Assembly: GCA_019420905.1 (NCBI GenBank)
Contig: JAHZGH010000001.1
Coordinates: 62,001 to 126,000, forward strand
Length of the DNA: 64,000 nt
Source of the DNA: Succinivibrionaceae bacterium
Lineage (GTDB): Bacteria > Pseudomonadota > Gammaproteobacteria > Enterobacterales > Succinivibrionaceae
Reading direction: 5' to 3'
The notes under the pieces were generated by a model. It worked only from the letters and a program-made list of their open reading frames with translations, ran no database searches and was not told the DNA's origin. Numbering within the stretch: the stretch's first letter is position 1; the number at the start of each line of letters is the position of its first letter. Below are positions 8,760 to 17,611 of the stretch, one piece after another. The translations under genes were made by a program, and so were the position numbers.

Positions 8760-9140
8760 TTATTTTTTCAGCCAATCTGGTAAGGGATCTTTCGGTAAAA
8801 CAGCATCTGCTGCAGTGAATTTTGTAAGTGAATTCTGCTTGCATTGTATGCAGATGAACTTTAGATTTCCATGGGTGGCTCTTATAGCTCTTACACATTT
8901 AGGATCGACGCGTAAAACATCTTGAGCTTTTAGATTTTCAATTTTTCCGTCTAAAAAAAATTCTCCTTGTCCAGCTAATACAATATATATTTCTTCATTT
9001 TCTATATGTGCATGGACAAATGGAACTGCTGCACCTTCTGGAAGGGTATTTATAGAAATTTCACAGCCTGTTAAATTTAAAAGATTGTGAAGTTCTGTGC
9101 GATTTTCTTCTAAAAGATGAGCCTTCTGGTAATTTGACAT
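8760..9140 (-). CDS. Small cupin-domain protein
   Basis: A single-domain cupin of 126 residues, probably a metal-binding beta barrel acting in the cytoplasm. The first cupin motif is seen as V-H-A-H-I-E-N-E-E-I-Y-I-V-L-A-G-Q-G-E, with the two His and Glu metal ligands. The second motif is degenerate (P-K-C-V-R-A-I-R-A-T-H-G-N), keeping one His. The start at 9140 is chosen over 9161 because AAGGAG sits six nt upstream of it. The substrate is unknown. Related stand-alone cupins often act in sugar or small-molecule handling, but nothing next to it tells which. Confidence 0.8.
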   Translation of the reverse strand: MSNYQKAHLLEENRTELHNLLNLTGCEISINTLPEGAAVPFVHAHIENEEIYIVLAGQGEFFLDGKIENLKAQDVLRVDPKCVRAIRATHGNLKFICIQCKQNSLTKFTAADAVLPKDPLPDWLKK

Positions 9141-9583
9141 AATTATCTCCTTATATAGCACATATAAAATATTATCTATTTAAAAAATTTTTTGTGCATA
9201 AATTTTTTTGATATATGTAAATTCAAGCTAAAAATATAATAAATGTGACAATTAAGTCATTATTTAACTTTCGTAAAATCATTTTATGATATCAATTTTT
9301 AGTATAGAGCTAATGTATAAATTATGCTGATTTTAAGTAAAAGATTATTTTTTTTGTTTATTTAGATTTTGCATAAATTAGACTTTATTAAAGCTATTGC
9401 TTTTAATTTTGCTGTTTATTTTAGATCATGTAAATAATTTAAAGCTTACTTATATTGTGATTATGATAATGTTCTTTATTTGGATTAATAGAAGTTTTTA
9501 ATCTGAGTTAAAAAGCCGATAAAATTTTTATAGAATGATAAATCTATTTTATAAAAAAATTAGCTGTATCAGAGGCTTAAGAA
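9141..9583. other. AT-rich intergenic region without a recognisable gene
   Basis: About 440 nt between divergent genes (cupin on minus, EamA on plus). It contains many A/T runs and no ORF or stable hairpin that I can support. It must hold both promoters, but no -35/-10 pair stands out from the AT background. Confidence 0.5.
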
Positions 9584-10468
9584 ATGTTGAAAGTTTTTTT
9601 ATTGATGCATTTATCTGTGTTTATTGCTGGCTTTACAGGTATTTTTGGTCGCTTAATTGAAATTGATTCCTATAGTTTGGTTCTATGGCGCATGGTTATT
9701 GCTTTTGGTACTTTCGCCGTGTTTATATATTTTTTTCATCCTTTGCAGGGACAAGCTAATATTTTGAAAATAAAGGCTATGGGGATAGGTGCTTTGCTAA
9801 TGACTCATTTGGTAACTTTTTATTTGGCTATAAAGCTTAGTAATGTTTCAATTGGAGTTACCACTTTATCAACTATGGGATTTTTTGCTGCAGTATGTGA
9901 GCCATTTTTTTTAAGAAAAAAGTATTCGCTTATAGAATTATTATTAAGTGTAATTAGCATAGCTGGAATTTTATTTATTTTTGGTTTTGATAGCCGTTAT
10001 CGTTTAGGTATTTTGATTGGTATGATTTCGGCTTTCTTAGCGGCTAGTTTTTTTATCTGTAATAAAAAATTTTCCTCGCAATCTAAAAATTATCTTTCAA
10101 CTTTATTTTGGCAACTTGCAGGCGGATTGATTTTTTTGTTAATTTTATTGCCTTTTTATCTTTATTTATACGGCGTAAAAGATTTTGTCCCAAGTACAAT
10201 TGATTGGGTTTATTTATTTATTTTAGGTACTATCTGTACGTCGGTTATGTATTTAATTCAGCTTTATGTAGTAAAGAGGGTATCAGCCTTTTCGATGGCT
10301 TTGACAGGAAATTTAGAGCCAATTTACAGCATTATTTTGGCAATGATCATTTTTAATGAAAATCAGGAATTAAATTTTGCTTTTTATATAGGTATCTTAC
10401 TTATTGCTATTTCTGTTCTGCTGCAAACATTGCGCAATTATAGATATACGGCAAAGGGAAGAGCTTAA
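9584..10468 (+). CDS. EamA/DMT-family membrane transporter
   Basis: A 294-residue drug/metabolite transporter-type permease with ten hydrophobic segments in two EamA repeats (about residues 1-130 and 145-285). The first repeat opens with A-G-F-T-G-I-F-G-R and W-R-M, typical of this family. The second ends with N-L-E-P-I-Y-S-I-I-L-A, the conserved E-P motif near helix 9. It acts in the inner membrane, usually in metabolite or amino-acid export. It is monocistronic, ending at the bidirectional terminator shared with pykF. The substrate cannot be told from sequence. Confidence 0.85.
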   Translation: MLKVFLLMHLSVFIAGFTGIFGRLIEIDSYSLVLWRMVIAFGTFAVFIYFFHPLQGQANILKIKAMGIGALLMTHLVTFYLAIKLSNVSIGVTTLSTMGFFAAVCEPFFLRKKYSLIELLLSVISIAGILFIFGFDSRYRLGILIGMISAFLAASFFICNKKFSSQSKNYLSTLFWQLAGGLIFLLILLPFYLYLYGVKDFVPSTIDWVYLFILGTICTSVMYLIQLYVVKRVSAFSMALTGNLEPIYSIILAMIIFNENQELNFAFYIGILLIAISVLLQTLRNYRYTAKGRA

Positions 10469-10482
10469 ATTATTTTTACAAA

Positions 10483-10510
10483 AAAAGACCTGGATAGTCC
10501 AGGTCTTTTT
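10483..10510. terminator. Bidirectional terminator between the EamA gene and pykF
   Basis: A 12-bp perfect stem with a short TAG loop. A runs on one side and T runs on the other serve both converging genes. Confidence 0.9.
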
Positions 10511-10526
10511 ATTGGTAAATTTGATT

Positions 10527-11936
10527 TTATAAAGAGTGCACAGACATAGTATTGGTGGTTCCGGAAGGTACAAGAGCACCGTTTACCATGACAATCTTTT
10601 GGCCTTCGTGAGCTAAATTTAGCTTCAATGCTAATTCCTTTCCTAAGCGGAAGAACTCATCAGTAGAGTTTATTCTGTCAACAATCTTAGGAATTACGCC
10701 ACGTACTAAGCATAATTGTCTTGCAGTACGAGCGTTAGGTGTTAGAGCTAAGATATTTGCTGAAGGGAAGTATTTGCGAATAGCACGAGCAGAACCGCCA
10801 TGCTCTGTAGCAACTACGATTACCGGAGCATATAAGGTTTCTGCAGCTTCAACAGCAGCTAAACAAACAGCGTCAGTAACAGATAAACGGTCATTAACAT
10901 TACGTTCAATACGAGCTGGAACTTCACGATCTGTACGAACGCAGATGTTGCTCATAGTTGAAACAGCTTCACGTGGATATTTGCCTTTAGCAGACTCTCC
11001 AGAAAGCATTACGGCGTCAGTTCCATCTAAAACTGCATTGGCAACGTCGCCAGCTTCAGCACGTGTCGGACGCGGATTTTTGATCATAGAATCAAGCATT
11101 TGAGTTGCAGTAATTACAATTTTACCGACTTCATTGCAGCGCTTGATTATGTGTTTTTGTGCAAAGATAACTTCTTGAGCTGGAATTTCAACGCCCATGT
11201 CTCCACGAGCAACCATAATGCCGTCAGCAGTAGCTAGAATATCTTCAAAATTATCTAAACCTTCTTGATTTTCAATCTTGCAGATAATCTTGATTTCCTT
11301 ACCGCCGTTGGCATCTAAGAATTCACGGATATCTAAAACATCACGGCGGCTACGAGTAAAGGATGCTGCGACAAAATCAACATTCTTTTCAATACCAAAA
11401 AGTAAATCACTCTTGTCCTTTTCAGACATAAAAGGCATTGAGATATGGCTGTTAGGCAGATTGATTCCCTTATGCTCACCTAAAACGCCATTGTTCAAAA
11501 CCTCGCAGACAATTTCTTTTTCTTTTACATCGGTGACTTTCATACCAATAAGACCGTCGTCTAAAAGTACCATATCACCTTTGTGAAGATCGTTTACTAA
11601 ACCAGGATAGGTTACAGCAACGCGAGTGTTATCGCCGATAATGGAGGTATCTGTACATAAAGTAAAGGTATCTCCTGTTTTAAGACTTACATCCTCACCG
11701 TTTTGGAGTTTGCAAGTACGAATTTCAGGGCCTTTAGTATCAAGTAATATCGCAAAGACTTTACCAGTCTTTTTCATGATATCATTGATAGTATCAATGC
11801 GTCCGCCGTGTTCTTGATAATCGCCATGTGAGAAATTTAAGCGCATGACGTTCATGCCAGAATTGAGTAATGACTCTAATACTTCCCGCTGTTCAGATTT
11901 AGGTCCGATGGTGCAGACCATTTTTGTTTTTTTCAT
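10527..11936 (-). CDS. pykF: Pyruvate kinase, type I
   Basis: Converts phosphoenolpyruvate and ADP to pyruvate and ATP, the last glycolytic step. The 469-residue length equals E. coli PykF. Signatures seen are the N-terminal K-M-V-C-T-I-G-P-K-S, the R-L-N-F-S-H-G substrate segment, the active-site stretch I-I-C-K-I-E-N-Q-E-G-L (catalytic Lys), G-D-M-G-V-E-I with metal ligands, and M-L-D-S-M-I-K-N-P-R-P-T-R-A-E. The C-terminal regulatory domain is complete. It is monocistronic, on the minus strand, with a terminator on its 3' side. In a succinate-forming organism it sits at the PEP branch point opposite carboxylation and fumarate reduction. Confidence 0.97.
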   Translation of the reverse strand: MKKTKMVCTIGPKSEQREVLESLLNSGMNVMRLNFSHGDYQEHGGRIDTINDIMKKTGKVFAILLDTKGPEIRTCKLQNGEDVSLKTGDTFTLCTDTSIIGDNTRVAVTYPGLVNDLHKGDMVLLDDGLIGMKVTDVKEKEIVCEVLNNGVLGEHKGINLPNSHISMPFMSEKDKSDLLFGIEKNVDFVAASFTRSRRDVLDIREFLDANGGKEIKIICKIENQEGLDNFEDILATADGIMVARGDMGVEIPAQEVIFAQKHIIKRCNEVGKIVITATQMLDSMIKNPRPTRAEAGDVANAVLDGTDAVMLSGESAKGKYPREAVSTMSNICVRTDREVPARIERNVNDRLSVTDAVCLAAVEAAETLYAPVIVVATEHGGSARAIRKYFPSANILALTPNARTARQLCLVRGVIPKIVDRINSTDEFFRLGKELALKLNLAHEGQKIVMVNGALVPSGTTNTMSVHSL

Positions 11937-12077
11937 GTACTAAGGCTCCAGTCCGGAGAGAAAAGATAACAATGTTGTATGTCAATTGTGTCAACTGAAT
12001 TATATCAGAAAAGGGGGTAATTTAAAGATAAAACAGGAGCTGTAAGATAAAAATAGAAGGCTTACTGATAATAAAAA

Positions 12078-12101
12078 AACCGGACTTTATAAGTCCGGTT
12101 T
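12078..12101 (-). terminator. Terminator of the frdABCD operon
   Basis: The stem AACCGGACTT / AAGTCCGGTT is followed on the minus strand by a run of seven T. It lies 25 nt after the frdD stop. Confidence 0.92.
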
Positions 12102-12125
12102 AATCAAGCATTATCTAGCTTTTAA

Positions 12126-12506
12126 TTAGAATAGTTTGCAGTAATCTAAGAACTGCAAACCTAAGCAGACAAATGAGATTACAGCTGCAGTGCCATAGGC
12201 AATATACCAAGTAGCTTTGCTGTGAATGCCAAAGTCATGAGATGAATGATGCATACGGTGTAAAGCATAGAAGCTTAAAAGGAATACGATACCAAATAAG
12301 CAGATGCTTAAGAACCAGTTGCCGAATAAGCCAGAGATTTGTTCATAATTGAGCATACCTGAGGTTAAATCAGCACCAGTAATACCAGCAACGATTAAGA
12401 CAACTAAGATGGACGGCAGAACTATAGAAGCAACCATACCACCTGCGCCGAACATTAACCAATACATCGGTTCATCAGAACGGCTAGGGAGGAATTTTTT
12501 CTCCAT
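12126..12506 (-). CDS. frdD: Fumarate reductase membrane anchor subunit D
   Basis: Small hydrophobic anchor of 126 residues. It has three transmembrane helices (near 18-45, 62-85 and 100-122 of the mature reading) and the H-R-M-H-H-S-S-H-D motif typical of FrdD. With FrdC it holds FrdAB on the inner membrane and forms the menaquinol site. The start at 12506 is preferred over 12530: AAGGAG stands 6 nt upstream of it, and the longer form would overlap frdC. Last gene of the operon. Confidence 0.93.
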   Translation of the reverse strand: MEKKFLPSRSDEPMYWLMFGAGGMVASIVLPSILVVLIVAGITGADLTSGMLNYEQISGLFGNWFLSICLFGIVFLLSFYALHRMHHSSHDFGIHSKATWYIAYGTAAVISFVCLGLQFLDYCKLF

Positions 12507-12516
12507 TTGTAACTCC

Positions 12517-12972
12517 TTACATAGAGGCAAAAGCGAAGATCAAAATCACCACGGTGGCACCGCCTAAGGCACCATATAAACCGATCTTGGTGACGTATTC
12601 AGGTAAGAGCTCAGTAGAGTTCTTGTTCATGAATATACGTACAGCCTTCGGCATTAAGCTAAACCAGGTAACAGCATGGAAAATCTGAGAACCTAAGATC
12701 AGCAAGTTGATGATAATGATAAGAGGATTGCCGAGGAAACTGTTTACATACCATAAGTAAGGAGCAGCAGTTTCTGCAGTAGCTTCGGTTGCATTGAGAT
12801 CACACATTGAGAACATAAATACGCCCAATAGAATCTCTAATACAGCAAATAGAGCTAATACAGCAGTGCCTTCACGAACCATATAGAAAATATAGAACGG
12901 ATTCTCCAGCCACCAAGTCATTTTTTTAACCGGGCGATTGTACGGTTTACGAAAAGAAGTAGGCTCGCTCAT
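12517..12972 (-). CDS. frdC: Fumarate reductase membrane anchor subunit C
   Basis: A 151-residue anchor protein. Three hydrophobic helices follow an N-terminal segment reading R-K-P-Y-N-R-P-V-K-K-M-T-W-W, characteristic of FrdC. It shares the quinol-binding membrane domain with FrdD. Spacing to frdB is 3 nt and to frdD 10 nt, so one transcript covers all four. It is about 20 residues longer than E. coli FrdC, mostly in a periplasmic loop after the first helix (A-T-E-A-T-A-E-T-A-A). Confidence 0.94.
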   Translation of the reverse strand: MSEPTSFRKPYNRPVKKMTWWLENPFYIFYMVREGTAVLALFAVLEILLGVFMFSMCDLNATEATAETAAPYLWYVNSFLGNPLIIIINLLILGSQIFHAVTWFSLMPKAVRIFMNKNSTELLPEYVTKIGLYGALGGATVVILIFAFASM

Positions 12973-12975
12973 ATT

Positions 12976-13725
12976 TTACTCCGGTTTAATCATCTTAAAT
13001 ACATAATCAGTAGCAGACATCTTCTTGCCTAACTGAATGGCTGAAGACGGATCTACCTTCTTCGGGCAAACTTCGGAGCAGTAACCAACGAAGGTGCAGC
13101 TCCAGACGCCTTCCTCTGCGCTTAAGAACGGAGCACGCTGTGCCTGACCTGCATCACGATTATCAACATTGTAACGATATAACAAGGTTAAGGCTGCAGG
13201 GCCGATAAACTTAGGATTAAGCTTGTACTGAGGGCAAGCTGCATAGCAGCAACCGCAGTTAATGCACTGAGCAAACTGTAAGTAAGCCTCCATCTGCATA
13301 GGAGTTTGCTTAAAGTTCTTGTTTAACGGCATATTAGCATTCTTAGCATCAGGAATGATGTAAGGCTTAATGCGCTCAATCTTCTCAATAAGATCAGAGA
13401 GATCGACAACTAAGTCACGCTCAATTGGGAAGTTGGCCAGAGGCTCAATCTTCATATCCTTGCCTTCGTAATCACGTAAGAAGGTCTGGCAGGCTAAGTG
13501 AGGAACACCATTAACCATCATACCGCAAGAACCGCAAACGGCCATACGGCAAGACCAACGGAATGATAGGCTCGGCTCAAAGTTATCCTTGATGTAGAAT
13601 AAGGCTTCGAGAACAGAGGTCTCACGGTGATACGGAACATCAAAGGTCTGCTCCCAAGGCTCTTTGTCCTGTTCAGGACGATAGCGGAGAACAGTGATCT
13701 TCATATTCTTAGTTTCAATACTCAT
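12976..13725 (-). CDS. frdB: Fumarate reductase iron-sulfur subunit
   Basis: Electron-transfer subunit of 249 residues, cytoplasmic face of the membrane. Cysteine clusters are in the canonical order: the plant-ferredoxin type C-R-M-A-V-C-G-S-C-G with a later C for the [2Fe-2S] centre (about residues 58-78), then C-I-N-C-G-C-C with C-P for [4Fe-4S], then C-T-F-V-G-Y-C-S-E-V-C-P for [3Fe-4S]. It passes electrons from menaquinol in FrdCD to FAD in FrdA. It is 2 nt from frdA. Confidence 0.97.
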   Translation of the reverse strand: MSIETKNMKITVLRYRPEQDKEPWEQTFDVPYHRETSVLEALFYIKDNFEPSLSFRWSCRMAVCGSCGMMVNGVPHLACQTFLRDYEGKDMKIEPLANFPIERDLVVDLSDLIEKIERIKPYIIPDAKNANMPLNKNFKQTPMQMEAYLQFAQCINCGCCYAACPQYKLNPKFIGPAALTLLYRYNVDNRDAGQAQRAPFLSAEEGVWSCTFVGYCSEVCPKKVDPSSAIQLGKKMSATDYVFKMIKPE

Positions 13726-13727
13726 TA

Positions 13728-15545
13728 TTATTTGGCCTCCTTCTGGGCTTTGGCTTTTCTAGCAGCTTCGGCAGCTTCGGCCTCAGCACCGTAAACGCGC
13801 TTAGCTGGCTCGAAGGTGGTAATCTTAACAGGGCTCAACTCAATACGCGGCTCGTCGGCACCCTCCTGCATGAATGCTAAGGAGTGCTTTAAGAAATTGA
13901 CGTCATCACGCTGCTTGTATGCACCATTAGAACCATCAAGACGCTGATGAGAACCACGAGATTCCTTACGGTTGATAGCAGAGTGAACCATACATTGAGC
14001 AACATCTAAGGTGTAGCCAAGCTCGATGAGGTTCATCCATTCGGTGTTAAATACACGACCGCGATCGGTTAGGCCAACATTGACTAAACGTTTCTTCAAT
14101 GCTTTTAAGGTGTCAATAGTCTTCTGCATGGATTCTTGTTCACGGTAAATACCGACACCTTCTTCCATAGAAGCGCCCATCTCGTGACGGATCTTAGACA
14201 TAGACTCAGTGCCTTTAATATCAAATAAGGACAGAGCACGAGCCTTTGCAGCTTCAGCTTGACGCTCTAATTCTTTAGAATCGAAATCCTTGACATTATG
14301 AGCGCGCTCAGCCATAGCATCACCACCAATCTTACCGAAGACGATGGTCTCAACTAAGGAGTTAGAGCCTAAGCGGTTAGCACCATGAATACCAACAGAG
14401 GCACACTCGCCACCTGCATATAAACCTTCCATACGGGTTGCGGTATTACCGTCGGTTTCAATACCACCCATGGTGTAATGAACTACAGGACGTACAGGTA
14501 CCGGAGCCTTAACAGGATCAACGCCAGAGTAGGTCATGGCTAATTCACAGATGAGCGGTAAACGCTCGTGGAGATATTTCTCACCTAAGTGAGTAAGATC
14601 AAGGTGAACAGCTTCGCCTAAAGGATATTTAATGGTACGGCCTTTCTTGGATTCGTTCCAGAAAGCTTGAGATAGACGGTCACGCGGACCTAATTCCATA
14701 TACTTATTCTTTGGTTGTCCTACAGGGGTTTCAGGGCCTAAGCCGTAATCCTGCAGATAGCGATAGTGATCCTTATTGTAAAGAACACCACCTTCACCAC
14801 GGCAACCTTCAGTCATGAGCAGGCCGCAACCTAATAAGCCTGTCGGGTGATACTGAACGAATTCCATATCACGGAGAGGTACACCATGACGTAAAGCTAA
14901 GGCCATACCGTCACCGGTAACGATGCCGCCATTGGTATTGAATAGATAGCAACGGCCAGCACCACCGGTAGCTAAGAATACGCACTTAGCATTAATCTGG
15001 CGGAAAATACCATTTTGGAGGTCATAGCAGACAACACCACGGCAAATACCATCTTCTTCGAGAAGATCGAGAGCAAAGTGCTCATCAAAACGATGAATAG
15101 AAGGGAATTGTACGGAAGTCTGATAAAGAGTGTGCAACATATGGAAGCCAGACTTATCAGCAGCAAACCAAGTACGCGGTACCTTCATACCACCGAAACG
15201 ACGAACGTTTACGTCGCCATTTGGCTTACGGCTCCAAGGACAGCCCCAGTGTTCTAATTGATAGAGCTCTTGAGGAGCCTGGTGAACGAACTTCTCAACA
15301 ACATCCTGTTCGCATAACCAGTCGCCGCCAGCAACGGTATCCTCAAAGTGTTTTTGATATGAATCGTCATCACGAACTACACCAGCAGCACCGCCTTCAG
15401 CAGCTACAGTGTGAGAACGCATTGGGTAGACTTTGGAAATGAGTGCAATCTTCAGTTTCGGATCAGCCTGGGCTACAGCAATAGCTGCACGTAAACCTGT
15501 TCCGCCGGCACCCACGATTGCAACATCAAATTGATATTTTTCCAC
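13728..15545 (-). CDS. frdA: Fumarate reductase flavoprotein subunit
   Basis: Catalytic subunit of 605 residues that reduces fumarate to succinate as the terminal step of anaerobic respiration. The Rossmann motif G-A-G-G-T-G-L-R-A is at residues 11-19. R-S-H-T-V-A-A-E-G-G contains the His that binds FAD covalently. H-P-T-G-L and the C-terminal H-Y-T-M-G-G-I substrate residues are conserved, as is R-L-G-S-N-S-L. First gene of frdABCD. Codon choice is visibly more biased and GC-richer than in neighbouring genes, as expected for a highly expressed operon. No clear FNR box was recognised in 15546-15799. Confidence 0.97.
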   Translation of the reverse strand: MEKYQFDVAIVGAGGTGLRAAIAVAQADPKLKIALISKVYPMRSHTVAAEGGAAGVVRDDDSYQKHFEDTVAGGDWLCEQDVVEKFVHQAPQELYQLEHWGCPWSRKPNGDVNVRRFGGMKVPRTWFAADKSGFHMLHTLYQTSVQFPSIHRFDEHFALDLLEEDGICRGVVCYDLQNGIFRQINAKCVFLATGGAGRCYLFNTNGGIVTGDGMALALRHGVPLRDMEFVQYHPTGLLGCGLLMTEGCRGEGGVLYNKDHYRYLQDYGLGPETPVGQPKNKYMELGPRDRLSQAFWNESKKGRTIKYPLGEAVHLDLTHLGEKYLHERLPLICELAMTYSGVDPVKAPVPVRPVVHYTMGGIETDGNTATRMEGLYAGGECASVGIHGANRLGSNSLVETIVFGKIGGDAMAERAHNVKDFDSKELERQAEAAKARALSLFDIKGTESMSKIRHEMGASMEEGVGIYREQESMQKTIDTLKALKKRLVNVGLTDRGRVFNTEWMNLIELGYTLDVAQCMVHSAINRKESRGSHQRLDGSNGAYKQRDDVNFLKHSLAFMQEGADEPRIELSPVKITTFEPAKRVYGAEAEAAEAARKAKAQKEAK

Positions 15546-15799
15546 GTGAATATCTCCTAAGATCCTAAAGCCTCTCGCAACATTTTGAGAGGTTTCAGGT
15601 CAGCAAGCAAAAAACAACGTAATTATAAATGAAAATGAGAAAAATTTTTATTTTAGCTGGCAATAAAAATATACAACATTGAAATTATAATAAAAAATGT
15701 GTCCATAATTCTAGAATTATGTCTAAAAGACAATAAAACCAGATCTAGATCCCAAATTATTATGAAAATTTATAATTTTTTTGAAGTTATTCTCATAAG

Positions 15800-16645
15800 C
15801 TAAATAATTAGCGAACGGCCAAATTTTACGGGAGTTCCGACTTGTAGGTCTTCAGGGAGTTCTCCTTTATTCTTTCCCCAAAGGACAATAACCGTACTGC
15901 CATATTTAAAATGACCTATTTCTTCGCCGCGTTTATATGAATATTGATCATCTTGTGAATAATCGATAATTTCTATACCTTTACGGCGAACTACTGTGCC
16001 GCCCCAAACTGTATTTATGCTGCCGACTAAAGCTGCACCAACCATAATTACTGCAACTTTGCCTATTTTTGTTTCGAAAATACACACTAATCTTTCATTT
16101 ACAGTGTAAAGATTCGGCATATGGGAAATATTTTTAGAGCCAACAGGAAATAATTTTCCTGGAATATGAATCGTTTTAATTAGGGTACCGTCGATAGGCA
16201 TATGGATACGATGGTAGTTTGCCGGAGACAAATATAAAGTAGCAAACTTTCCATCTTCAAAATAATCACTATCGACTTTATTTCCTCCTAATAAAGCGCA
16301 TAGAGAGTAATCTAAGCCCTTTGCTTGGATAAGTCTGCCACATGTAATACTGCCAGCTTCACCAACGGTGCCGTCAACAGGACTGCATGCTTTACAGTCA
16401 GTATTGATAGGTCGGAGTTCAGGCTTTATTTTGCGAATAAAAAATTCATTAAAAGTTTTGTACTTAGATAAATCCTGCTCTAGGATTTCTTCTGTATTGA
16501 TGTTAAATGTTTTAATAAAATTATCTATAAGATAACGAGTAAAACGACCAAGATTACGTTCTGTAAGCTTAGCTGCAAAATAAGTAAGAGTGGAGAAAGG
16601 GGTTAAATACTCTACAGTTTTGAGTATTAAAGAAGTAAGAGTCAT
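15800..16645 (-). CDS. psd: Phosphatidylserine decarboxylase
   Basis: Makes phosphatidylethanolamine from phosphatidylserine at the inner membrane. The 281-residue precursor shows the Y-R/K-T-F-N-E-F-F-x-R block, S-P-x-D-G, H-R-I-H-M-P, and the self-cleavage site G-S-T at the C-terminus, where Ser becomes the pyruvoyl group. The residue before G-S-T is Tyr instead of the usual Leu (YGST rather than LGST). The start at 16645 has GGAG at good spacing; in-frame ATGs upstream lack one. The C-terminal tail after the cleavage site is shorter than in E. coli. It stands alone, with no pssA or mscM nearby. Confidence 0.93.
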   Translation of the reverse strand: MTLTSLILKTVEYLTPFSTLTYFAAKLTERNLGRFTRYLIDNFIKTFNINTEEILEQDLSKYKTFNEFFIRKIKPELRPINTDCKACSPVDGTVGEAGSITCGRLIQAKGLDYSLCALLGGNKVDSDYFEDGKFATLYLSPANYHRIHMPIDGTLIKTIHIPGKLFPVGSKNISHMPNLYTVNERLVCIFETKIGKVAVIMVGAALVGSINTVWGGTVVRRKGIEIIDYSQDDQYSYKRGEEIGHFKYGSTVIVLWGKNKGELPEDLQVGTPVKFGRSLII

Positions 16646-16806
16646 GTACATCTCCAAAAAAAAATACAATGGCATTATCTTAATTTTTTTGGAATCAATA
16701 GGCAAATAACAATATATTGTATTGGCAATACAAGAGAGTTTTTATCTATGTTTAATTCAATTTTTATTTAAAACAGTTAGTTTAGAATAATTTTTTACAA
16801 AAAAAG

Positions 16807-16835
16807 TTGCAATTATAAAAAAGTACTATTATAAT
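16807..16835 (+). promoter_or_regulatory. Sigma-70 promoter of the first tRNA-Gly gene
   Basis: TTGCAA at 16807-16812 and TATAAT at 16830-16835, spaced 17 nt, 19 nt upstream of the tRNA. The block between the -10 box and the tRNA (TCGTTTTCTGAGAT) is repeated before the second copy. Confidence 0.8.
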
Positions 16836-16854
16836 AGTCCTCGTTTTCTGAGAT

Positions 16855-16930
16855 GCGGGAATAGCTCAGTTGGTAGAGCATAACCTTGCCATGGTTAGGG
16901 TCGCGAGTTCGAACCTCGTTTCCCGCTCCA
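16855..16930 (+). tRNA. tRNA-Gly (anticodon GCC), copy 1
   Basis: A complete 76-nt cloverleaf with encoded CCA. The acceptor GCGGGAA pairs with TTCCCGC. The D-loop is A-G-C-T-C-A-G-T-T-G-G-T-A-G-A-G-C, the anticodon loop T-T-G-C-C-A-T, and the T-arm G-T-T-C-G-A-A. Identical to the copy at 17275. Confidence 0.97.
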
Positions 16931-16942
16931 GAGAAGAATAAG

Positions 16943-16969
16943 AAGTCGCCTAATGGTGACTTTTTTTTT
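16943..16969 (+). terminator. Terminator after tRNA-Gly copy 1
   Basis: An 8-bp stem with one G-T pair and a TAAT loop, followed by nine T. Confidence 0.88.
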
Positions 16970-17227
16970 GCCTGATAAAACCTTTCGAAGAAATTTCTAT
17001 TTTTCTTCTTTGCTTAAATAAATTTTTTGTTGATTTTTGTTTTTAGTGCAAGTACTTATAATAAACAAGACAAGAGTGATTTAGAAAAGCTGTTTTATAC
17101 AAATTTTTTCTGATAGTTGTTTCTCTTAATCTTAAATAGAAATTTGAATGTATTTTTTCTAATGCGTAAGGTTATTCTTCAGCATATTTTTTTTATAAAA
17201 ATTTTTTAAATTTTTTGTAAAAAAATC

Positions 17228-17255
17228 TTGCAAATTTAAAATTACGTATTATAAT
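17228..17255 (+). promoter_or_regulatory. Sigma-70 promoter of the second tRNA-Gly gene
   Basis: TTGCAA at 17228-17233 and TATAAT at 17250-17255, spacer 16 nt. The same discriminator block as at copy 1 follows. The ~255 nt between copy 1's terminator and this promoter is AT-rich and shows no gene. Confidence 0.8.
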
Positions 17256-17274
17256 GTATCTCGTTTTCTGAGAT

Positions 17275-17350
17275 GCGGGAATAGCTCAGTTGGTAGAGCA
17301 TAACCTTGCCATGGTTAGGGTCGCGAGTTCGAACCTCGTTTCCCGCTCCA
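17275..17350 (+). tRNA. tRNA-Gly (anticodon GCC), copy 2
   Basis: Identical in sequence to copy 1 over all 76 nt, including CCA. It has its own promoter and terminator, so the pair arose by segment duplication and the flanks have since diverged. Confidence 0.97.
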
Positions 17351-17362
17351 GAGAAGAGTAAG

Positions 17363-17389
17363 AGGTCACCTAAAGGTGGCTTTTTTTTT
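17363..17389 (+). terminator. Terminator after tRNA-Gly copy 2
   Basis: An 8-bp stem with two G-T pairs and a TAAA loop, then nine T. It is a diverged version of the terminator after copy 1. Confidence 0.85.
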
Positions 17390-17611
17390 ATCTTTTCGCC
17401 ACCTTTCTTTAAGATTTCCTTTTTATTGTATCTTTTACTTGAAATTAAAGTTAATAGTCTATATATAAGTAGTCAGAAATCTTTAATAAACAATTTTTAG
17501 TCTTAGTAAAGTTTTTTGCTAAGGCTGATTTTTAAAAGATATAAACTATATCGCTTGTATTTAAAGAAGCGATTTTCGCCAATTAAAAAACTAATCGTTA
17601 ACGAAAATAAA

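Noticed and set aside
8584..8925. ORFs on both strands around the end of the binding-protein and cupin genes
   Set aside because: They are frame shadows of the two real genes and cross the terminator hairpin.
15546..15799. FNR box upstream of frdA
   Set aside because: Expected from biology, but no TTGAT-N4-ATCAA match close enough to report was found.
16855..17350. tRNA-Gly pair as an integration site with attachment repeats
   Set aside because: Both copies are complete, each with promoter and terminator, and no integrase or foreign cargo lies between them.
17516..17611. N-terminal extension of SecA from a TTG start
   Set aside because: The 32 extra residues are basic and unlike SecA, whereas the ATG at 17612 aligns with the known SecA start.
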